64,000 nt of DNA, from NCBI GenBank assembly GCA_027625915.1, contig JANTQA010000060.1:1550001-1614000 (forward strand), read 5' to 3'. The notes beneath the pieces are model-generated. The model was not told the DNA's origin. It saw nothing but the letters and a program-made list of their open reading frames with translations, and searched no databases. Origin of the DNA: Anaeramoeba flamelloides (lineage: Eukaryota; Metamonada; Anaeramoebidae). The translations under genes and the position numbers were made by a program. Shown piece after piece: positions 1 to 12,000 of the stretch. How positions within the stretch are numbered: the first letter of the stretch is position 1; each line of letters opens with the position of its first letter.

Positions 1-73
1 CACAAAAATAAGATAATTCTTTCCAAAATTTTCCTTTTTCATAACCATTTTAAAATTAAAGTAGTGGAAATAA

Positions 74-536
74 TACCTGATATGAAAATATTCCTTGACC
101 AGATTTTTAATTGTGAATCTGAGACAATTGTTGTGTAATTTCTTTTTTTATAAAATCAAATTATTTTTATTTAAGAATCGAACTTTTAAAATTATAACTC
201 GTCACTTATTGGAATGATGATTACTTAAATTAGGCATGTTCAAAACATCATTCAACCTAACAAAAAATCAAATCCTATTTATAAATAACCAATTTTTTTA
301 TGAGTCTAGTGATAAACCTCCCTAAAAGTTCATTAAAGTAAGGTGCCTAGAGTAAACTCAAGTAATTGTTTGATAATAAGTAAATCAACTTTTTTTGAAA
401 AACAATCGGATTTTATAGAGGTTTACTAGAGTTGGAAAAATGATAATTTTTATCATTGTTTTAAATAAAAGAAATTAGACAACACTTTTCCTAATATTAA
501 CAATTAAAAATCTTGTTTGGGGATTATTTTTATACC
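74..536. mobile_element. MITE-like element, family A copy 1
   Basis: Terminal inverted repeats are readable. The left end begins TACCTGATATGAAAATA and continues into AGATTTTTAATTGTGAAT. The right end contains the complement, ATTAACAATTAAAAATCTTG followed by a decayed GGATTATTTTTATACC. The interior (about 460 bases) has no ORF. A second copy with a better right end lies near 25810-26279. The TA at the ends suggests a Tc1/mariner-type MITE; that class is inferred. Confidence 0.6.
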
Positions 537-1154
537 CTACCCCCCACCCCCCCCAGACTATAATGTCAATTCCACTGGAATAGAAAAACCCTAGCAACAA
601 AAAAAACCAAAAAAATTATCTTTTACTAATAGATACAATTAGAAATACAAATCTTGATAATTGGTAAATCTTAAACAATGGTTTCATTTCATACAGTGAA
701 TTGTATTTTAATTTTAATAACCAAGCTAATTTTTTAATATATTTTTTTTAAAAAAATTTTAACAAAAAATAAGAAAAAAAAATCTTTCAAAATGGGAACT
801 ACTACCCTTATTGAATTAAAATTGAAAATATACATTTTTTCAATTTGAAAATTTTTTCTGCAATGATAAATTAAAGGAAAGCTATAATATATTATTTTTT
901 GAATGTTAAGGATTCATATTAAAAAATTTATTAATCAAAAAACTTTAATGAATTCTCAAACAGAAAACCAAAATTTAATAAATATAATTTTTTGATCTAA
1001 TATATTAAAAAATAATAATATTTTCAATATTGTTACAAAAAAAAAAGATTCATCAAGTTTATTAGCCTTAGTGGATAATAAAATTATCTTTGAGTCTTTT
1101 ATAAGATTCCTAAATTTTTATTTAGGAATTCGGGCACACAAGAGGGGCTAATAT

Positions 1155-1200
1155 CCCCCCCCCCCCCCTAAATAATATATATATATATATATATATATAT
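1155..1200. repeat. C14 homopolymer followed by an (AT)n microsatellite
   Basis: A run of 14 C (1155-1168) is followed within ten bases by alternating AT to about 1200. Runs of C are rare in this AT-rich window, although similar G/C runs occur near 541, 48873 and 60944. No function is inferred. Confidence 0.9.
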
Positions 1201-1209
1201 TTAATTGTT

Positions 1210-1650
1210 CTTCAACAATTTATTTACAAATAATTTTGAAGTTTATTCAAATAAACCCCAATTCAAAATTTTTAACACACCAAAATTCAATTTGTGAAGA
1301 AAAAGAACTTATTTAATCTATTTAAGAAGATTTACCAAATTAAAACCCATTCACTAATTGAAATGTTAACACTTCTTTATAAATTACAATACTCACAAAA
1401 CAATAAATAAATAATTATCAATACAAATAAATCATGGGTGTGTCAAAAATTTTGGAGAGATCAAAACAAAAAAATACATTAGTAAATCTTTTTAAATTCT
1501 ATTAGGAATATTGATCGATCAAATGGTTAGATACTACCAACTAATTTTATTTGAGTTCTTCTATTTTGAACAACTTAACTTTAACCATAATATCAATGGT
1601 TCAAAAAAATTTTGATCCAACGAAATAAATTACGTAATTCAAACAATGAA
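1210..1650 (+). repeat. Dispersed non-coding repeat, family B (inverted partner near 50700-51100)
   Basis: The reverse complement of 1500-1645 matches 50698-50835 through several blocks, for example AACTCAAATAAAATTAGTTG and ATTGATATTATG. The match continues through 1210-1500 against about 50835-51100. No ORF or terminal repeat defines its ends. Class unknown. Confidence 0.6.
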
Positions 1651-2974
1651 ACGAAAAGAAAAACTAAAAGATTAAAAAATGATTTTCATATTCTAAAAAA
1701 CGCAAATTATCTCCAATTTCAATGAAATTGTATTATTGTGATTGTTTGGAAAGTTTTAGCTGTGTGGAAAATTTTGAATTTTGGTTTACTTTGAATAAAA
1801 AATACAGGATTTATAATAAGGATATACATTCTATTCAGAATAAAAAATATGAATTTTGAACCTATAAAAGGAAAATTTTATAATTTTGTAATAGGCTTTG
1901 CTGAAATATAGAAGTATCAATAAAAAAAAATTCAAAATTTTAATTTTAAACACAAGATCCCTTGATTTAACATTTATTAAGGTTTATACATTTATTTTTA
2001 ATCAAAAAAGTTATATTCACATATGAGAATTTTTTTTACAGTCTTTCACTTATCTGATTGAAAATGATTTTTCCCATCCCTCAATAATGTCAAACAGACT
2101 ATTTCTTAAAGTCGTTTCTGGGCATATACATTAAATTAATCCTTTTATTTTTTTTATTGTTAATTTTTTACCAAAATTAGAATTTTTATTTTAATATTGG
2201 GACAAGAGAACAATAAAAAATCATACCCAAAAAAAACAAAAATTAGTTGCAAGAATAATGAAATTGTTGTGATATTATAGAATTTGTAAAAAAAAAAACC
2301 AGTTTTATTGTAATTTAAGTTGTTAGAATATTTGTATAATAATAGAAAAGTGGTTGAACATACATAAGTAAAAAAAAAACTAAAAAGGGTAAAGTAAACC
2401 AGCTTCCTTCTTACTATTTTTTTTCCATAAAAATGAACTAGGTTACTTTTCCATAATACTATTAATTATAGAACCCATTGGATTGAATTCTAACTTTTTT
2501 TTTTGGAAATCCAAATGGGCTTGTTCGAATTTTCAAATTTGGATCTTTAGATTACATACATTGTATATTTTTTTTTAAAGAAAAAAAATCAATTTTTGAA
2601 CAAATTCATTAAGAAAATAAATATTTTTCTCTTTATGGATATTTAGAATGATATAATTAAAAATATATTTTTGGAAGAAAAAAGAATTATTGAATTTTTC
2701 TGAGAAAATTCTAATTTTTATTAAAATGGTTTTATATAGAATTTATATTTAATTTTTGTTTGATAATTTATTTTTTATAGTTGGAATCTATATATAAAAA
2801 ATCGGTGATATTTTTTTTGAATTTATAACGAATTGTCCTATTTAAAATGTCTTAATACCCAATTTTATTATATAAAATTGATAATTTAAAATATTTTTAC
2901 TTAATTAAAATTATTTTTCACTTTTTTCTTTTTCTTTTTTATCTTATTCTTTATTTTAAAAATAATTTGATGGT

Positions 2975-3171
2975 TACTGTCAGTTCCACTTTTAAGACAC
3001 AAACTATGAACAAAATTTAAGGCACAAAATAATATCAAAATAAAACACATTTTTTGGAAATTTTTTTTATCAACATATTATCTTAAGAGAATTTGAATTT
3101 TGTTCCTTAATTTGATATTTTTTTGTGCCTTAAATTTCGTTACAAGTTTCTGTCTTAAAAGTGGAACTGTA
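2975..3171. mobile_element. Palindromic MITE, family C copy 1
   Basis: The left half reads GTCAGTTCCACTTTTAAG, then ACACAAACT and TTTAAGGCACAAA. The right half is its complement and ends CTTAAAAGTGGAACTG. It is a diverged copy of the near-perfect foldback at 9743-9944. Confidence 0.7.
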
Positions 3172-3199
3172 TGTATTAAACCCAATAATTATTTAGCAA

Positions 3200-5250
3200 A
3201 AACTACTTAAGTAATACCCATTTTACTAAAAAAAAAAAAAAGAAAAAAATTGATTAAAACAAATTAAATTTTTTTTTATGCTTACCTTCCTGTTTTTTAT
3301 CTGAAAAAAAAAAAAACTTTAATTCATTGAATTATCTTAAACCTGTGGTAAATTAAATTTTAAAAAGAAAAAATTCTCAAATTTCAAATGAATTTTTGGA
3401 ATATTAACCTAATATAAAAAAAAAAGAGTAAGATCACAAAAGAACATTTTTTTCCAACACCTTAAAAGCTAAATATCATTACATAAAAAAAAATATTATA
3501 CATTGACTAAAAGATTTTACTCACCTTAACCATACAAAAGGATTCAATTTACTGTATGTAGTCAGAATTAATTGCGTGCCTTTTTAAAAGCTGGAAAATT
3601 TTTTATAAAGAGTTATTACGAAACTTAGCAAGTTTTATTTTTAAAGAATATTTTTGTCAAATTCATTCATAGAACAGAAAATTTCTTTCCATTTGAAAGA
3701 AAATAGATTTTTTTTTGAAATAATTAGTAAACTTTTGGATTTTGAACTTTTCAAGAATTGAAACAATCTATCAAACTTTTAAATATAAAAAATTCTTTTC
3801 TAAAAGCAAAATTTGAAAGTAACTTATTTTATATAGTAATTAGAGTTTTTTCAGTTTTTAAAATCTCAAGATATTGATATAGTTTTTCTAAATTTTGTCT
3901 ATGAAAATGATCCGATTTTATACTATTGGAGGGTTTAAATAAACTAAATTGACTAAAAAACATGATTTAAATCAATACTTCATTGATAGAAATTATAAAT
4001 AGTGCAATTGTTTGGCTTTTGTGGTTTATCTTGAAAAAAAGTAAAAATAATCATTAATTCATCCAAAAACATTGTGAATTTCTAAACAAAACGAAACAAA
4101 TTTAAAAAATATTTTTTTTTGATATAATGTAAAGGCTAGCCCACTTTCTGTTGATGTATATTTATACCCCACAACCAGATCCAAAAAGCTATCATACTCT
4201 AAAAGAAAGTAACAACCTTTGTATAATGAAATTTTGATTCTCAAAATTTGTTGTCAAAAATTTTGGATTTGCTGAAGGGGAAATTACAATTATTTTTGAC
4301 AAGATCTAAAATGTGTACCTTTTGTTTTCCTATGGTAATTGGAATTTTAGAGTTTAAATTCTAACAACAATGTTTTTATTTTTTTTTTTTTAATTTTTTT
4401 GTTTGTTTTTTGATTTTTTTTATCTGGTATTTTGATTAAACAGATAATATTTTTTTTATTCAAATTTGAAAATGGAATTTTAATTGTTGAATCTATGATT
4501 CGTCCAACCTAAAAAAATCAAAAAATAAAAGTCTACTTGACCTTTTTGGAGTTCTAATTTAAAAATTTTCAATTCAAACTAATTTTATGACCACCAAATT
4601 TCCTATTCAAAACTTTTATATTGATTATCTAGATCTTACACCCAATTTAAAATTAGACACTAGAAAGGAGGTATTTAGAACACTTTGTGTTTGGAATTAC
4701 CTAACAAATAAACCACAGTTTATGTTAGTAGGGTGTTCAGATGTGGTGAGTATGAAGAACTAAAAACAACGATCTAATTAGAAAAAATATGGTTTCAGAT
4801 TATGATTGTTGTTATTACTATTGGTAGTGTTATTGTGTTAATCCAAACAAACAAAAGAAAACTGAATGGGTTTGATGATCTCAAAATTGAAGAAACCAAA
4901 TCAAAATCGAATACTGGCCAACCATCATAAACTTTTATTTTGACTCCTCCAGATAAAAAAAAGTAATTACAAAGAAAAAATTCACTGGCAAAGACTCTGA
5001 ATTTAGATCAAGGACAAATAAAAAGAAAAGGTAAGTAATATCATTGTGTTTCTGGGACAACACGATAAATTCTGATAAGTAAATGACAAAGATGTTGAAT
5101 TTGTGTCAAAAATGGATTTTATTAACTCAATTTTTTTGAAAAATAAACCCAATTATTTCAATTTAGCAAGATCTCTTAACTCTAGTTTCTTTTAAGTCAT
5201 TAAATATGATTTCACATATAAAAATAGTATTCACTGACCACAATATTAAA
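3200..5250. other. Intergenic DNA, nothing recognised
   Basis: A/T homopolymer-rich sequence with short chance ORFs only (the longest, 4059-4244 on the minus strand, has no family resemblance). I see no RNA gene or defined repeat ends. Confidence 0.5.
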
Positions 5251-5260
5251 AATAACCCAA

Positions 5261-5303
5261 AAATTTACTGTAAGATTTGTTTTGGTTTACTATTCCCTTA
5301 AAA
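5261..5303 (+). repeat. 43-base repeat, left member of an inverted pair flanking the TEX264-like gene
   Basis: The block AAGATTTGTTTTGGTTTAC followed by TATTCCCTTAAA is repeated, inverted and with few mismatches, at 7238-7279. The pair encloses the gene at 5767-6384. Confidence 0.7.
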
Positions 5304-5766
5304 AGAAAGATGAAAAAAGAAGATATACGAGTTGAGAGGTACTAGTTTGTTGTTTAAAAGGTAAAGAGTTGTAGAACAACAAATTATCTTATCAATGGAA
5401 GGAAAAATGTTAGAAAAGTAGAAACAAATTTCACATTTTTATCTTTTTTTTTTTAGTTCTACTCCTTTCAAACTCTGTTATTTATTCTTAAATTTCATTT
5501 TAATAACTTTACATAAAACTGCGAGCAACTGAACTGAGTAAAAAGGGTATTGAATTGACTCTCATAAGAATTGCTGATTGACAATTAACAATTTCTAAAA
5601 AATAAAAAAAAGGTTTTGTATATTCAGTGTTGTATTAAGAAATCAAAAGAGCAAAAATTTGGAAATTTAAGGTTTGTTCTTAAGAGAATGTCACAAAAAT
5701 AAAGTAAAAAGCTTCATTTTTTTCAATTTTAAGAAAGTATTCGAAAAAAACATTTTTTAATTCAAA

Positions 5767-6384
5767 ATGCAATCTGTCTTTGCTCTTGGTATCTTTGCAG
5801 TCACAATTTTCATGTTTCTTCGGTTTCTTCGTGTTTTTGAGAAGCTAAAGATTTTAAAGTCAACACACCCAACGATGCATCTTATCTACGAATGCTATAC
5901 TGGCAAGTATCAAAATGTTGGCAAAGTACAAGACAAAATTTACTACGATCTTAAAAAATTGAAAATGGATTGTACAAAAGGGTTTGGGATCTATTACGAC
6001 AACCCAAAGGAGGTACCAGACACCAAAAAGTGCCGTGCTCTTGCAGGGTGTATTCTCCCAAAGCGCTATTGGAAAAATATTGAAGCACTCGAAAAGCAAG
6101 GGTTTAACATTGTTAAGGTCAAGCCATTCAAAACGATCCAGTCCACATGGCAAGCAGATCGCCCACTTTCAATTCAGGTAAACGTATTAAAAAAAATCCC
6201 ACAATTTATAACAGCCTGCAAAGAGCGCGGAGAGAAGGCTGATGTGTTAATGGAGATTTGCTCTGGTGAAATTGGTAAACGCGGTGCCACGATTACACAC
6301 CTAGTAAATAGATCGCCTTCAGAAGTTTTTGAAGTACAGTTTTTTGAATCAAACAAGTTCTTTTCAAATAAAAAAACAGACTAA
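5767..6384 (+). CDS. TEX264-like ER membrane protein (GyrI-like domain)
   Basis: This 205-residue protein has an N-terminal hydrophobic segment (about residues 4-21), basic residues after it, and a GyrI/SOUL-like domain (about 35-195). The strongest family signal is YYDNP at 76-80, then KEVPDTKKCRALAGCIL. This matches the corresponding stretch of animal TEX264 (AVYYDNPHMVP, then CRCAVGSIL). TEX264 is a single-pass ER protein that acts as an ER-phagy receptor and as a DNA-repair cofactor with p97. Animal TEX264 is about 313 residues with a disordered C-terminal tail carrying an LC3-interacting motif. This protein ends soon after the domain, and I see no canonical W/F/Y-x-x-L/I/V motif in an acidic setting near its end. 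The ATG follows a T-rich then A-rich leader. There is no intron, and it ends in TAA. The family call is firm; a role in ER-phagy is not. Confidence 0.75.
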   Translation: MQSVFALGIFAVTIFMFLRFLRVFEKLKILKSTHPTMHLIYECYTGKYQNVGKVQDKIYYDLKKLKMDCTKGFGIYYDNPKEVPDTKKCRALAGCILPKRYWKNIEALEKQGFNIVKVKPFKTIQSTWQADRPLSIQVNVLKKIPQFITACKERGEKADVLMEICSGEIGKRGATITHLVNRSPSEVFEVQFFESNKFFSNKKTD

Positions 6385-6889
6385 TTGATCGTTCGTGTTT
6401 GTTTTTTGTTGGTTTACCAGGATTTATCCCTAAGAAGAAAATAAAAGATTCTTTGTTTTGTTCCAAACTTGTTTGGTTTGTTTTTCTTTTTTCTTTCAAC
6501 TTTAATCTTTTTTTTCTTTGGCGAAGAGGTTTTTGAAATTCACAAAATATTGTGAGACAGCTTCGGTAGATAGTTTAAGCTATTGCTACTTTAATAAAAA
6601 TATATTTTGAACTTTTTTTTTTGCTTTGCTCTTCAATATTTATAATCACAAATCTCACGATCGCAAAAAGTTTTTCAATCGAATTGTTGGTTAAACCATT
6701 CCGCTTGAATGTTGTTTATAAATATAATGAAGCAAAAATAACCTTTCTCAACTTATTTTGAATTTATCAACAAACCCAAAATTTTGTTTTTTTTCTTCTT
6801 TTGTAAATTTCACCAAAGTTGTGTTACTTTGAAAAGAAATTAATTAACACAAGAATTTATAAAGAACGTGAAACTAATTTAAATCAATT

Positions 6890-7240
6890 GTTTGTCATCT
6901 TAACGACAACGTTTTCAGGTGGTAAGAGTGAAATTATGGATAAAAAAAACTCTTGAAAGATTTCCAGAACCTCAGTCTAATTTATACACAAAGAATTTAT
7001 TTTACAAAAAAATTTGAAAATTTCACAATCCCAAACAATTTTAATAATTTTCTTCTTCAAAGATCCATACTAAAATTTGATTTTATAATTTTAGAATTTC
7101 CTTTTCAAATCTAAAAACACAAAACAATCCCATGGCTGTTCTAAATATTGTTTTTAGTTACTTTTACAAGTATGAAATGTTTTCAAATTTGAAATTGTAC
7201 TTGAAAATCCCTGAAAGTCAATTTTTAAACATTTTTATTT
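6890..7240 (+). repeat. Dispersed non-coding repeat, family D copy 1
   Basis: The core contains TTTTAGAATTTCC, GGCTGTTCTAAATATTG, TCAAATTTGAAATTG and TTGAAAATCCCTGAAAG. Related copies lie at about 48870-49080 (+), 54715-54905 (-) and 61960-62310 (+). The 62 kb copy also matches the left part (6890-7010). No ORF is conserved between copies. Confidence 0.6.
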
Positions 7241-7279
7241 AAGGGAATAGTAAACGAAAACAAATCTTCAAGTAAATTT
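7238..7279 (-). repeat. 42-base repeat, right member of the pair flanking the TEX264-like gene
   Basis: Reads TTTAAGGGAATAGTAAACG, then AAAACAAATCTTC. This is the complement of 5261-5303. It lies at the end of a family D copy, so it may be part of a dispersed element rather than a gene-flanking signal. Confidence 0.7.
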
Positions 7280-7309
7280 AATTGTAAATTCAAAAAAAAA
7301 TTACAGCAT

Positions 7310-9010
7310 CTTGGAATTGAAAAACAAAGTAAAAATCTGATTACTACAAAATCAAACTTTTAAATGCTATTTTCAGATATGAATTATTGTTTTTAAAAAG
7401 TTTGATCCATTTTGATCCATTTTTCATTTTTGAAATAGTTCAAAATTCAACAAATTTCTGAATTATTTAAAAAAAAAAATATTTCCTTTGAAAGAAGGAA
7501 GAAATCATAATATTGACTTTGAAGGAAACCTACTAAAATAGACTTTAAAAATAAAAACCTCAAAGTTTGAAAATAACTCAATATAAAAAATTTACTTAAT
7601 TTCAATAAAAACACAATAATTATTTTAAACTTGAAAATTTTATAATTTCTTTATTCAAAGTTGAGTTAAAATCCCATTTTTTTCTTTTTATTGAACAAAA
7701 AAATACGAGAAAAAAAAACTAAACTATCAAATTAAAAAGTTTCCAAAATATACTTTTTTAAAATCTGAAAAATTCAACTTTTAATCTAAAGAAATATCTT
7801 TTAATTTGATTATTTAAAATCAATAATTAATAACCGGATTTAAATTATTTCTTGTGGTTTATTAATAACACACAAATTAAATGTAACAATAGATTTTAGT
7901 ATATATTTCCCAATTGTAAAAATATTTCCAAACAAATAAAACTAATTCAAATTAATAATTCTAATAAAAAAATAATAATAGACATTATCAAATAACTGAT
8001 TTTTATACTATTAGTTCCTTTTTTATATTCTGAATATTTGAAAAAGAATATTGCCTAATCTTTTCAATTTCAAGAAATTTAATAAATATTTGTCAATAAA
8101 ATAGATGATCAATTTTTTTAGATGTTCAAGGATTCAATATTTGATTTATTTTTATTGTATTTTTAAAATAAGATTAAAGTTTCAAATGTTAATTGTTCAT
8201 TCAGACTCTCTGAAATTACTAAAAGTGAGATTTCTTCAAAATAAATTTTTTTGCAAATTTTTTTTTTTCAAATCACTACAAGGAAAATTTAAACCCCTAA
8301 AATTAAAGTTAGTCAAAAATATACATTGGATTTCAGTTATACTTCTTTTATAAATTATTTTTTCAAAGTTATCATAATTTTATGTAATAAAAAAAGGATA
8401 GCAATTAAACTCATGAAAATCCGAATACCCCCCTTTTCTGAAATACCGACTTTTGAAAAAAACACCGATTTTTGGTGAATTTTTTTTTAATGAAAAAAGT
8501 TGAAATGAATTAATTTTTGATTGAACATTGAGATTGAAAAAAGAATAAATGCTAAAGCAATTTGCAGAAAACAATCGGGAATGTATATAAAAACCCAATC
8601 ATGGACAAAAATAAAATGATAAAAAATTATCCAAAAACAGATAAAAAATCAGATTTTCAATTTAATTTAGCGATATCTTTCGATTGAAATATTTTATGCT
8701 ATTTTAAAATTGAAAAATATGTTCCTTTTTAGTCTATTAAAAAAATAATTGAAAATTATCTCTCTACTAAGTCAACTAAAAATTTCAAAAATTTTACAAT
8801 TAAAAATGAAAAAAATAATACTGAAAATTTTCATTTTTTTTCAATTCCTATTAATAGCTATTAAAGTTGTAAACCTTTTTGAAAATTGTTATGTATAATA
8901 ATGTTTATTATATGAGTGTATTTTAAAAATACAAAATTTAGAGATTTAATTTTGAAAAAAATTTCCTTGTCTTGATTTGAACCAAAAATCCAAAACAAAA
9001 ATGTTCAAGA
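7310..9010 (+). repeat. Long dispersed non-coding repeat, family E, longest copy
   Basis: About 1.7 kb. Its first part (7310-8260) is present inverted at 10860-11760. Shared blocks include AATATTGAATCCTTGAA, AAATTTCTTGAAATTGAAAAG and TAGTAGGTTTCCTTCA. Its second part (about 8265-9010) is present inverted at 51890-52600, for example TACACTCATATAATAAAC and CCCCTTTT next to TTCAGATTTTCCTGAG. Copies look roughly 70-80% alike by eye. Small ORFs inside are not shared. No RT, transposase or TIR is recognised. Confidence 0.6.
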
Positions 9011-9589
9011 TCTTTTCACTGAAAATTTCATTGGGAAAAATGAACTGTTTTAAAAATGATAAATCATTTCTCTAAAGTTGAGAAATAAAGTTGCATATCG
9101 TGTTTAATTGTATCATTGTGTAAATAATTACTATATTACCTTTGAAAATAAAAAAAAAAAAATCAATTAGAGTTACTAGTACTTTAAAGAATCTGTTTTA
9201 TAATTTTTATAATTTTTTTTTTTTTGTTATTAACATCAAAACTAGTATTTTTAATCATATTCCTTTAGAATGAAGATTCTTTTTGAGAAGTAAAAGTAAA
9301 ATAATACAATCACTTAACAATCTCATAGGTCGAAACGTGGGATATAAAATCCGTATTTTTACATTTTGAAGGACTTCTTGTTAATTATTATATATAAAGA
9401 TAATTTGGAAAAAAAGAAATTTGTTTTTGTAATCCCTGTTTACTGAATGTGAATAACTATCAAGAATCTCTCATTTATCCCTGAGGGTTTTGTATAAATA
9501 TTCGATTTATTTATTTTAATAGAACTATTGAACTTGTTTTAAGGATTGTCTATATTTTATGCTCTCTGGAAATTGTAATACCAGAAAAA

Positions 9590-9730
9590 AAAATAAAAAA
9601 AAAAAACCAATTATTATTATTGATGGAAGAAGTGTAAATTACACTCTATATGTCCTTTTACTTAAACTTCATCAAAGGTAATTTGAGCGTAAAATCATCG
9701 GTTTCACGATTGTTCAAGGAAAAGACATAC
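9590..9730 (-). mobile_element. LINE fragment, 3' end only
   Basis: Read on the minus strand this matches the 3' end of the LINE at 37450-37575: ATCGTGAAACCGATGATTTT, then AAGTAAAAGGACATATAG and GTGTAATTTACACTTCTTCC. It ends in AATAATAATAA. It is a short 5'-truncated copy, and no coding part is left. Confidence 0.65.
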
Positions 9731-9742
9731 ACAATTTTTTTT

Positions 9743-9944
9743 TACAGTCAGTTTCACTTTTAAGGCACAAACTTTCAACTAAATTTAAGGCACAAAAAAA
9801 ATCTCAAATTAAGTCACAAAATTCAGATTCTAGTAAAAATAAATTGTAAAAAAAAAAAGAACAAATTTTGTGACTTAATTTGAGATTTTTTTTGTTCCTT
9901 AAATTTAGTTGAAAGTTTGTGCCTTAAAAGTGAAACTGACTGTA
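9743..9944. mobile_element. Palindromic MITE, family C copy 2 (best preserved)
   Basis: A near-perfect foldback. The left arm is TACAGTCAGTTTCACTTTTA with AGGCACAAACTTTC and TTTAAGGCACAAA. The right arm is the complement and ends AAGTGAAACTGACTGTA. It is flanked by TA on both sides, as expected of Tc1/mariner-type target duplication. The only unpaired part is a short A-rich centre near 9835-9860. No coding capacity. Confidence 0.85.
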
Positions 9945-10859
9945 TTTTTAAAAAGGTAAAAGAAGAAAATTGAAAAGGTAAAAGGAAAAAGAAAAAAGAA
10001 AAAAAAAAAAAAGAAATTTAAAAAGGTCTAAATATGTTTTTTAAATCCTGAAATACTCTTATTTTGTTTTTAAAATACAAGATATGGTAAAATTTTTTTG
10101 ATTTTGTTAATTTCTCAAATACCCTTCACAAAACCCATATTACATTTCTATAAAAACTTTTTTTCAAAGTGAAAAAACTTGTAAAATCATTTTGAATTGT
10201 AAAATAGTTGTAAAAGGGAATAAACTTTAGATAATTTATTACATATTTTTCACTCATCAATAAAGATATCTGGAATTGAAATGTCTAAAACGAAAATAAT
10301 TCCTATTATTTAAATTCTTCCAACTGATTTCGCCGCTATTAAAAAACCAGAACAACAAAAAATCCCAACTTAGTCAACTGTACTAAGTTTTATAATTAAT
10401 GTTACAATTTGAACATTTGAAACATTTTAAATATTGGTTTCAATTGATATTTTGAATTTTCTTGTAATTTAAATTAATAATCTGATTTTTATACTTGGTT
10501 TTTGTTTTTAATCAAAGGAAAAAAATCATGAAAAAACTTTGAAAATGAGAACTTTTAAGTATATTTCATAATATAAATAGAGTTAACACTTTTTATCTTG
10601 CATAAGAAATTAAAATTCAATCTAAAATTCTTTTTTTGTGGGAGCTAATAACTCTTATATATTTATTTTGCCAAAGGTAATTGTACAATTATTTACACAC
10701 AGATTTCTATTAAATTTGAGAAACAATGTATTTATCAACTTTAGAGTATTAAGTAATCATTTTTAAAAGAAGTTATTATTTTATTCAATTATGTGTTCAT
10801 TAAAAGGATATAATTCTTTTGGTTTGATTTTTGGATCGGCTTTGAAAAAATAAAATTTA

Positions 10860-11760
10860 CAAAAGAAGTTTTATTTAGATTAAATCTCACTTTTAGTAAT
10901 TTCTGATAATATGAAAAAATAACCTTGAACCTTTAATTTTATTTTAAAAATTCAAAAAAATCAATCAAATATTGAATCCTTGAAGATCAGAAACAATTGA
11001 AATTTGATATTATTCACAATATTTATTAAATTTCTTGAAATTGAAAAGATTGGGTATATTTTCTTTTTCCAATATAAAGGGTATAAATATCGATTTTTAT
11101 ATTAAAATCAGTTATTTAAGAATATTTAGTGATTTTCTTTTAATTATTACAATTATTAATTTGGAAATAAATTTTATTTGTTTGAAAATCTTTAAAAAAT
11201 TTAGAAATAATAATAAAATTTATCAATACTTTTAATCAATGGGTTGTTGATAACCCACAGAAATAATTAAGATTCGGTTATTAATTATTTATAAAAAATA
11301 ATCAAATTAAAATGTATTTCTTTTGGTTATATATTGAATTTCCAAGTGTTTAAAAGTATTTTGGGAGAATTTTTAATTTTAAAAGGTTTGGTTATTTTTC
11401 TAGGTATTTTTTTTTGTTCAATAAAAAGAAAAAAATTGATTCGAACTGTTATTTGAATCAAAAAATTATATTTTTTTTTTAGTTTAAAATAATTATTGTG
11501 ATTTTTTTGAAATTAAGTTGATTTTTTTAAACTCAGTTATTCCAAAAATTGGGATTTTATTTTTTTTTTAAAGTGTATTTTAGTAGGTTTCCTTCACAGG
11601 CAATATTATGATTTCTTTTTTCTTCAAATATTAAATTTTTTTAAATAATTCAGAATATTTTGAATTTTTGAACTTTTTAAAAACTCGAATTGATTTCTAA
11701 AAATAGATTTAAAAGTAAGTTTGGTCTCTTAATAATCAAATTTTCACTTTATTTTTCAAT
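10860..11760 (-). repeat. Dispersed repeat family E, inverted copy of 7310-8260
   Basis: Sequence order is the reverse complement of 7310-8260 throughout. A 66-codon ORF (11035-11235) lies inside it; the other copy does not keep that ORF, so I do not call it a gene. Confidence 0.65.
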
Positions 11761-12000
11761 TTTAGGATACGTGGTATTTTTTTTTTTGCATTTGCTATTA
11801 AATTTACTGTAAGTTTTTTTTTAGTTTGTGAGCCCGTTAAAGGATTTATTCAAGTTTTAAAAGAAAGTGTCGTTTTCCTATTTACTATTTAACATACACA
11901 AAATGAAAAAATTACTTTCTCAAACATCCTTGATTTCAAATTCTTTTCAATTACGATTACTTTTCTATTTTTTTTAACTTTTTTCATTTTCATCAAATAA

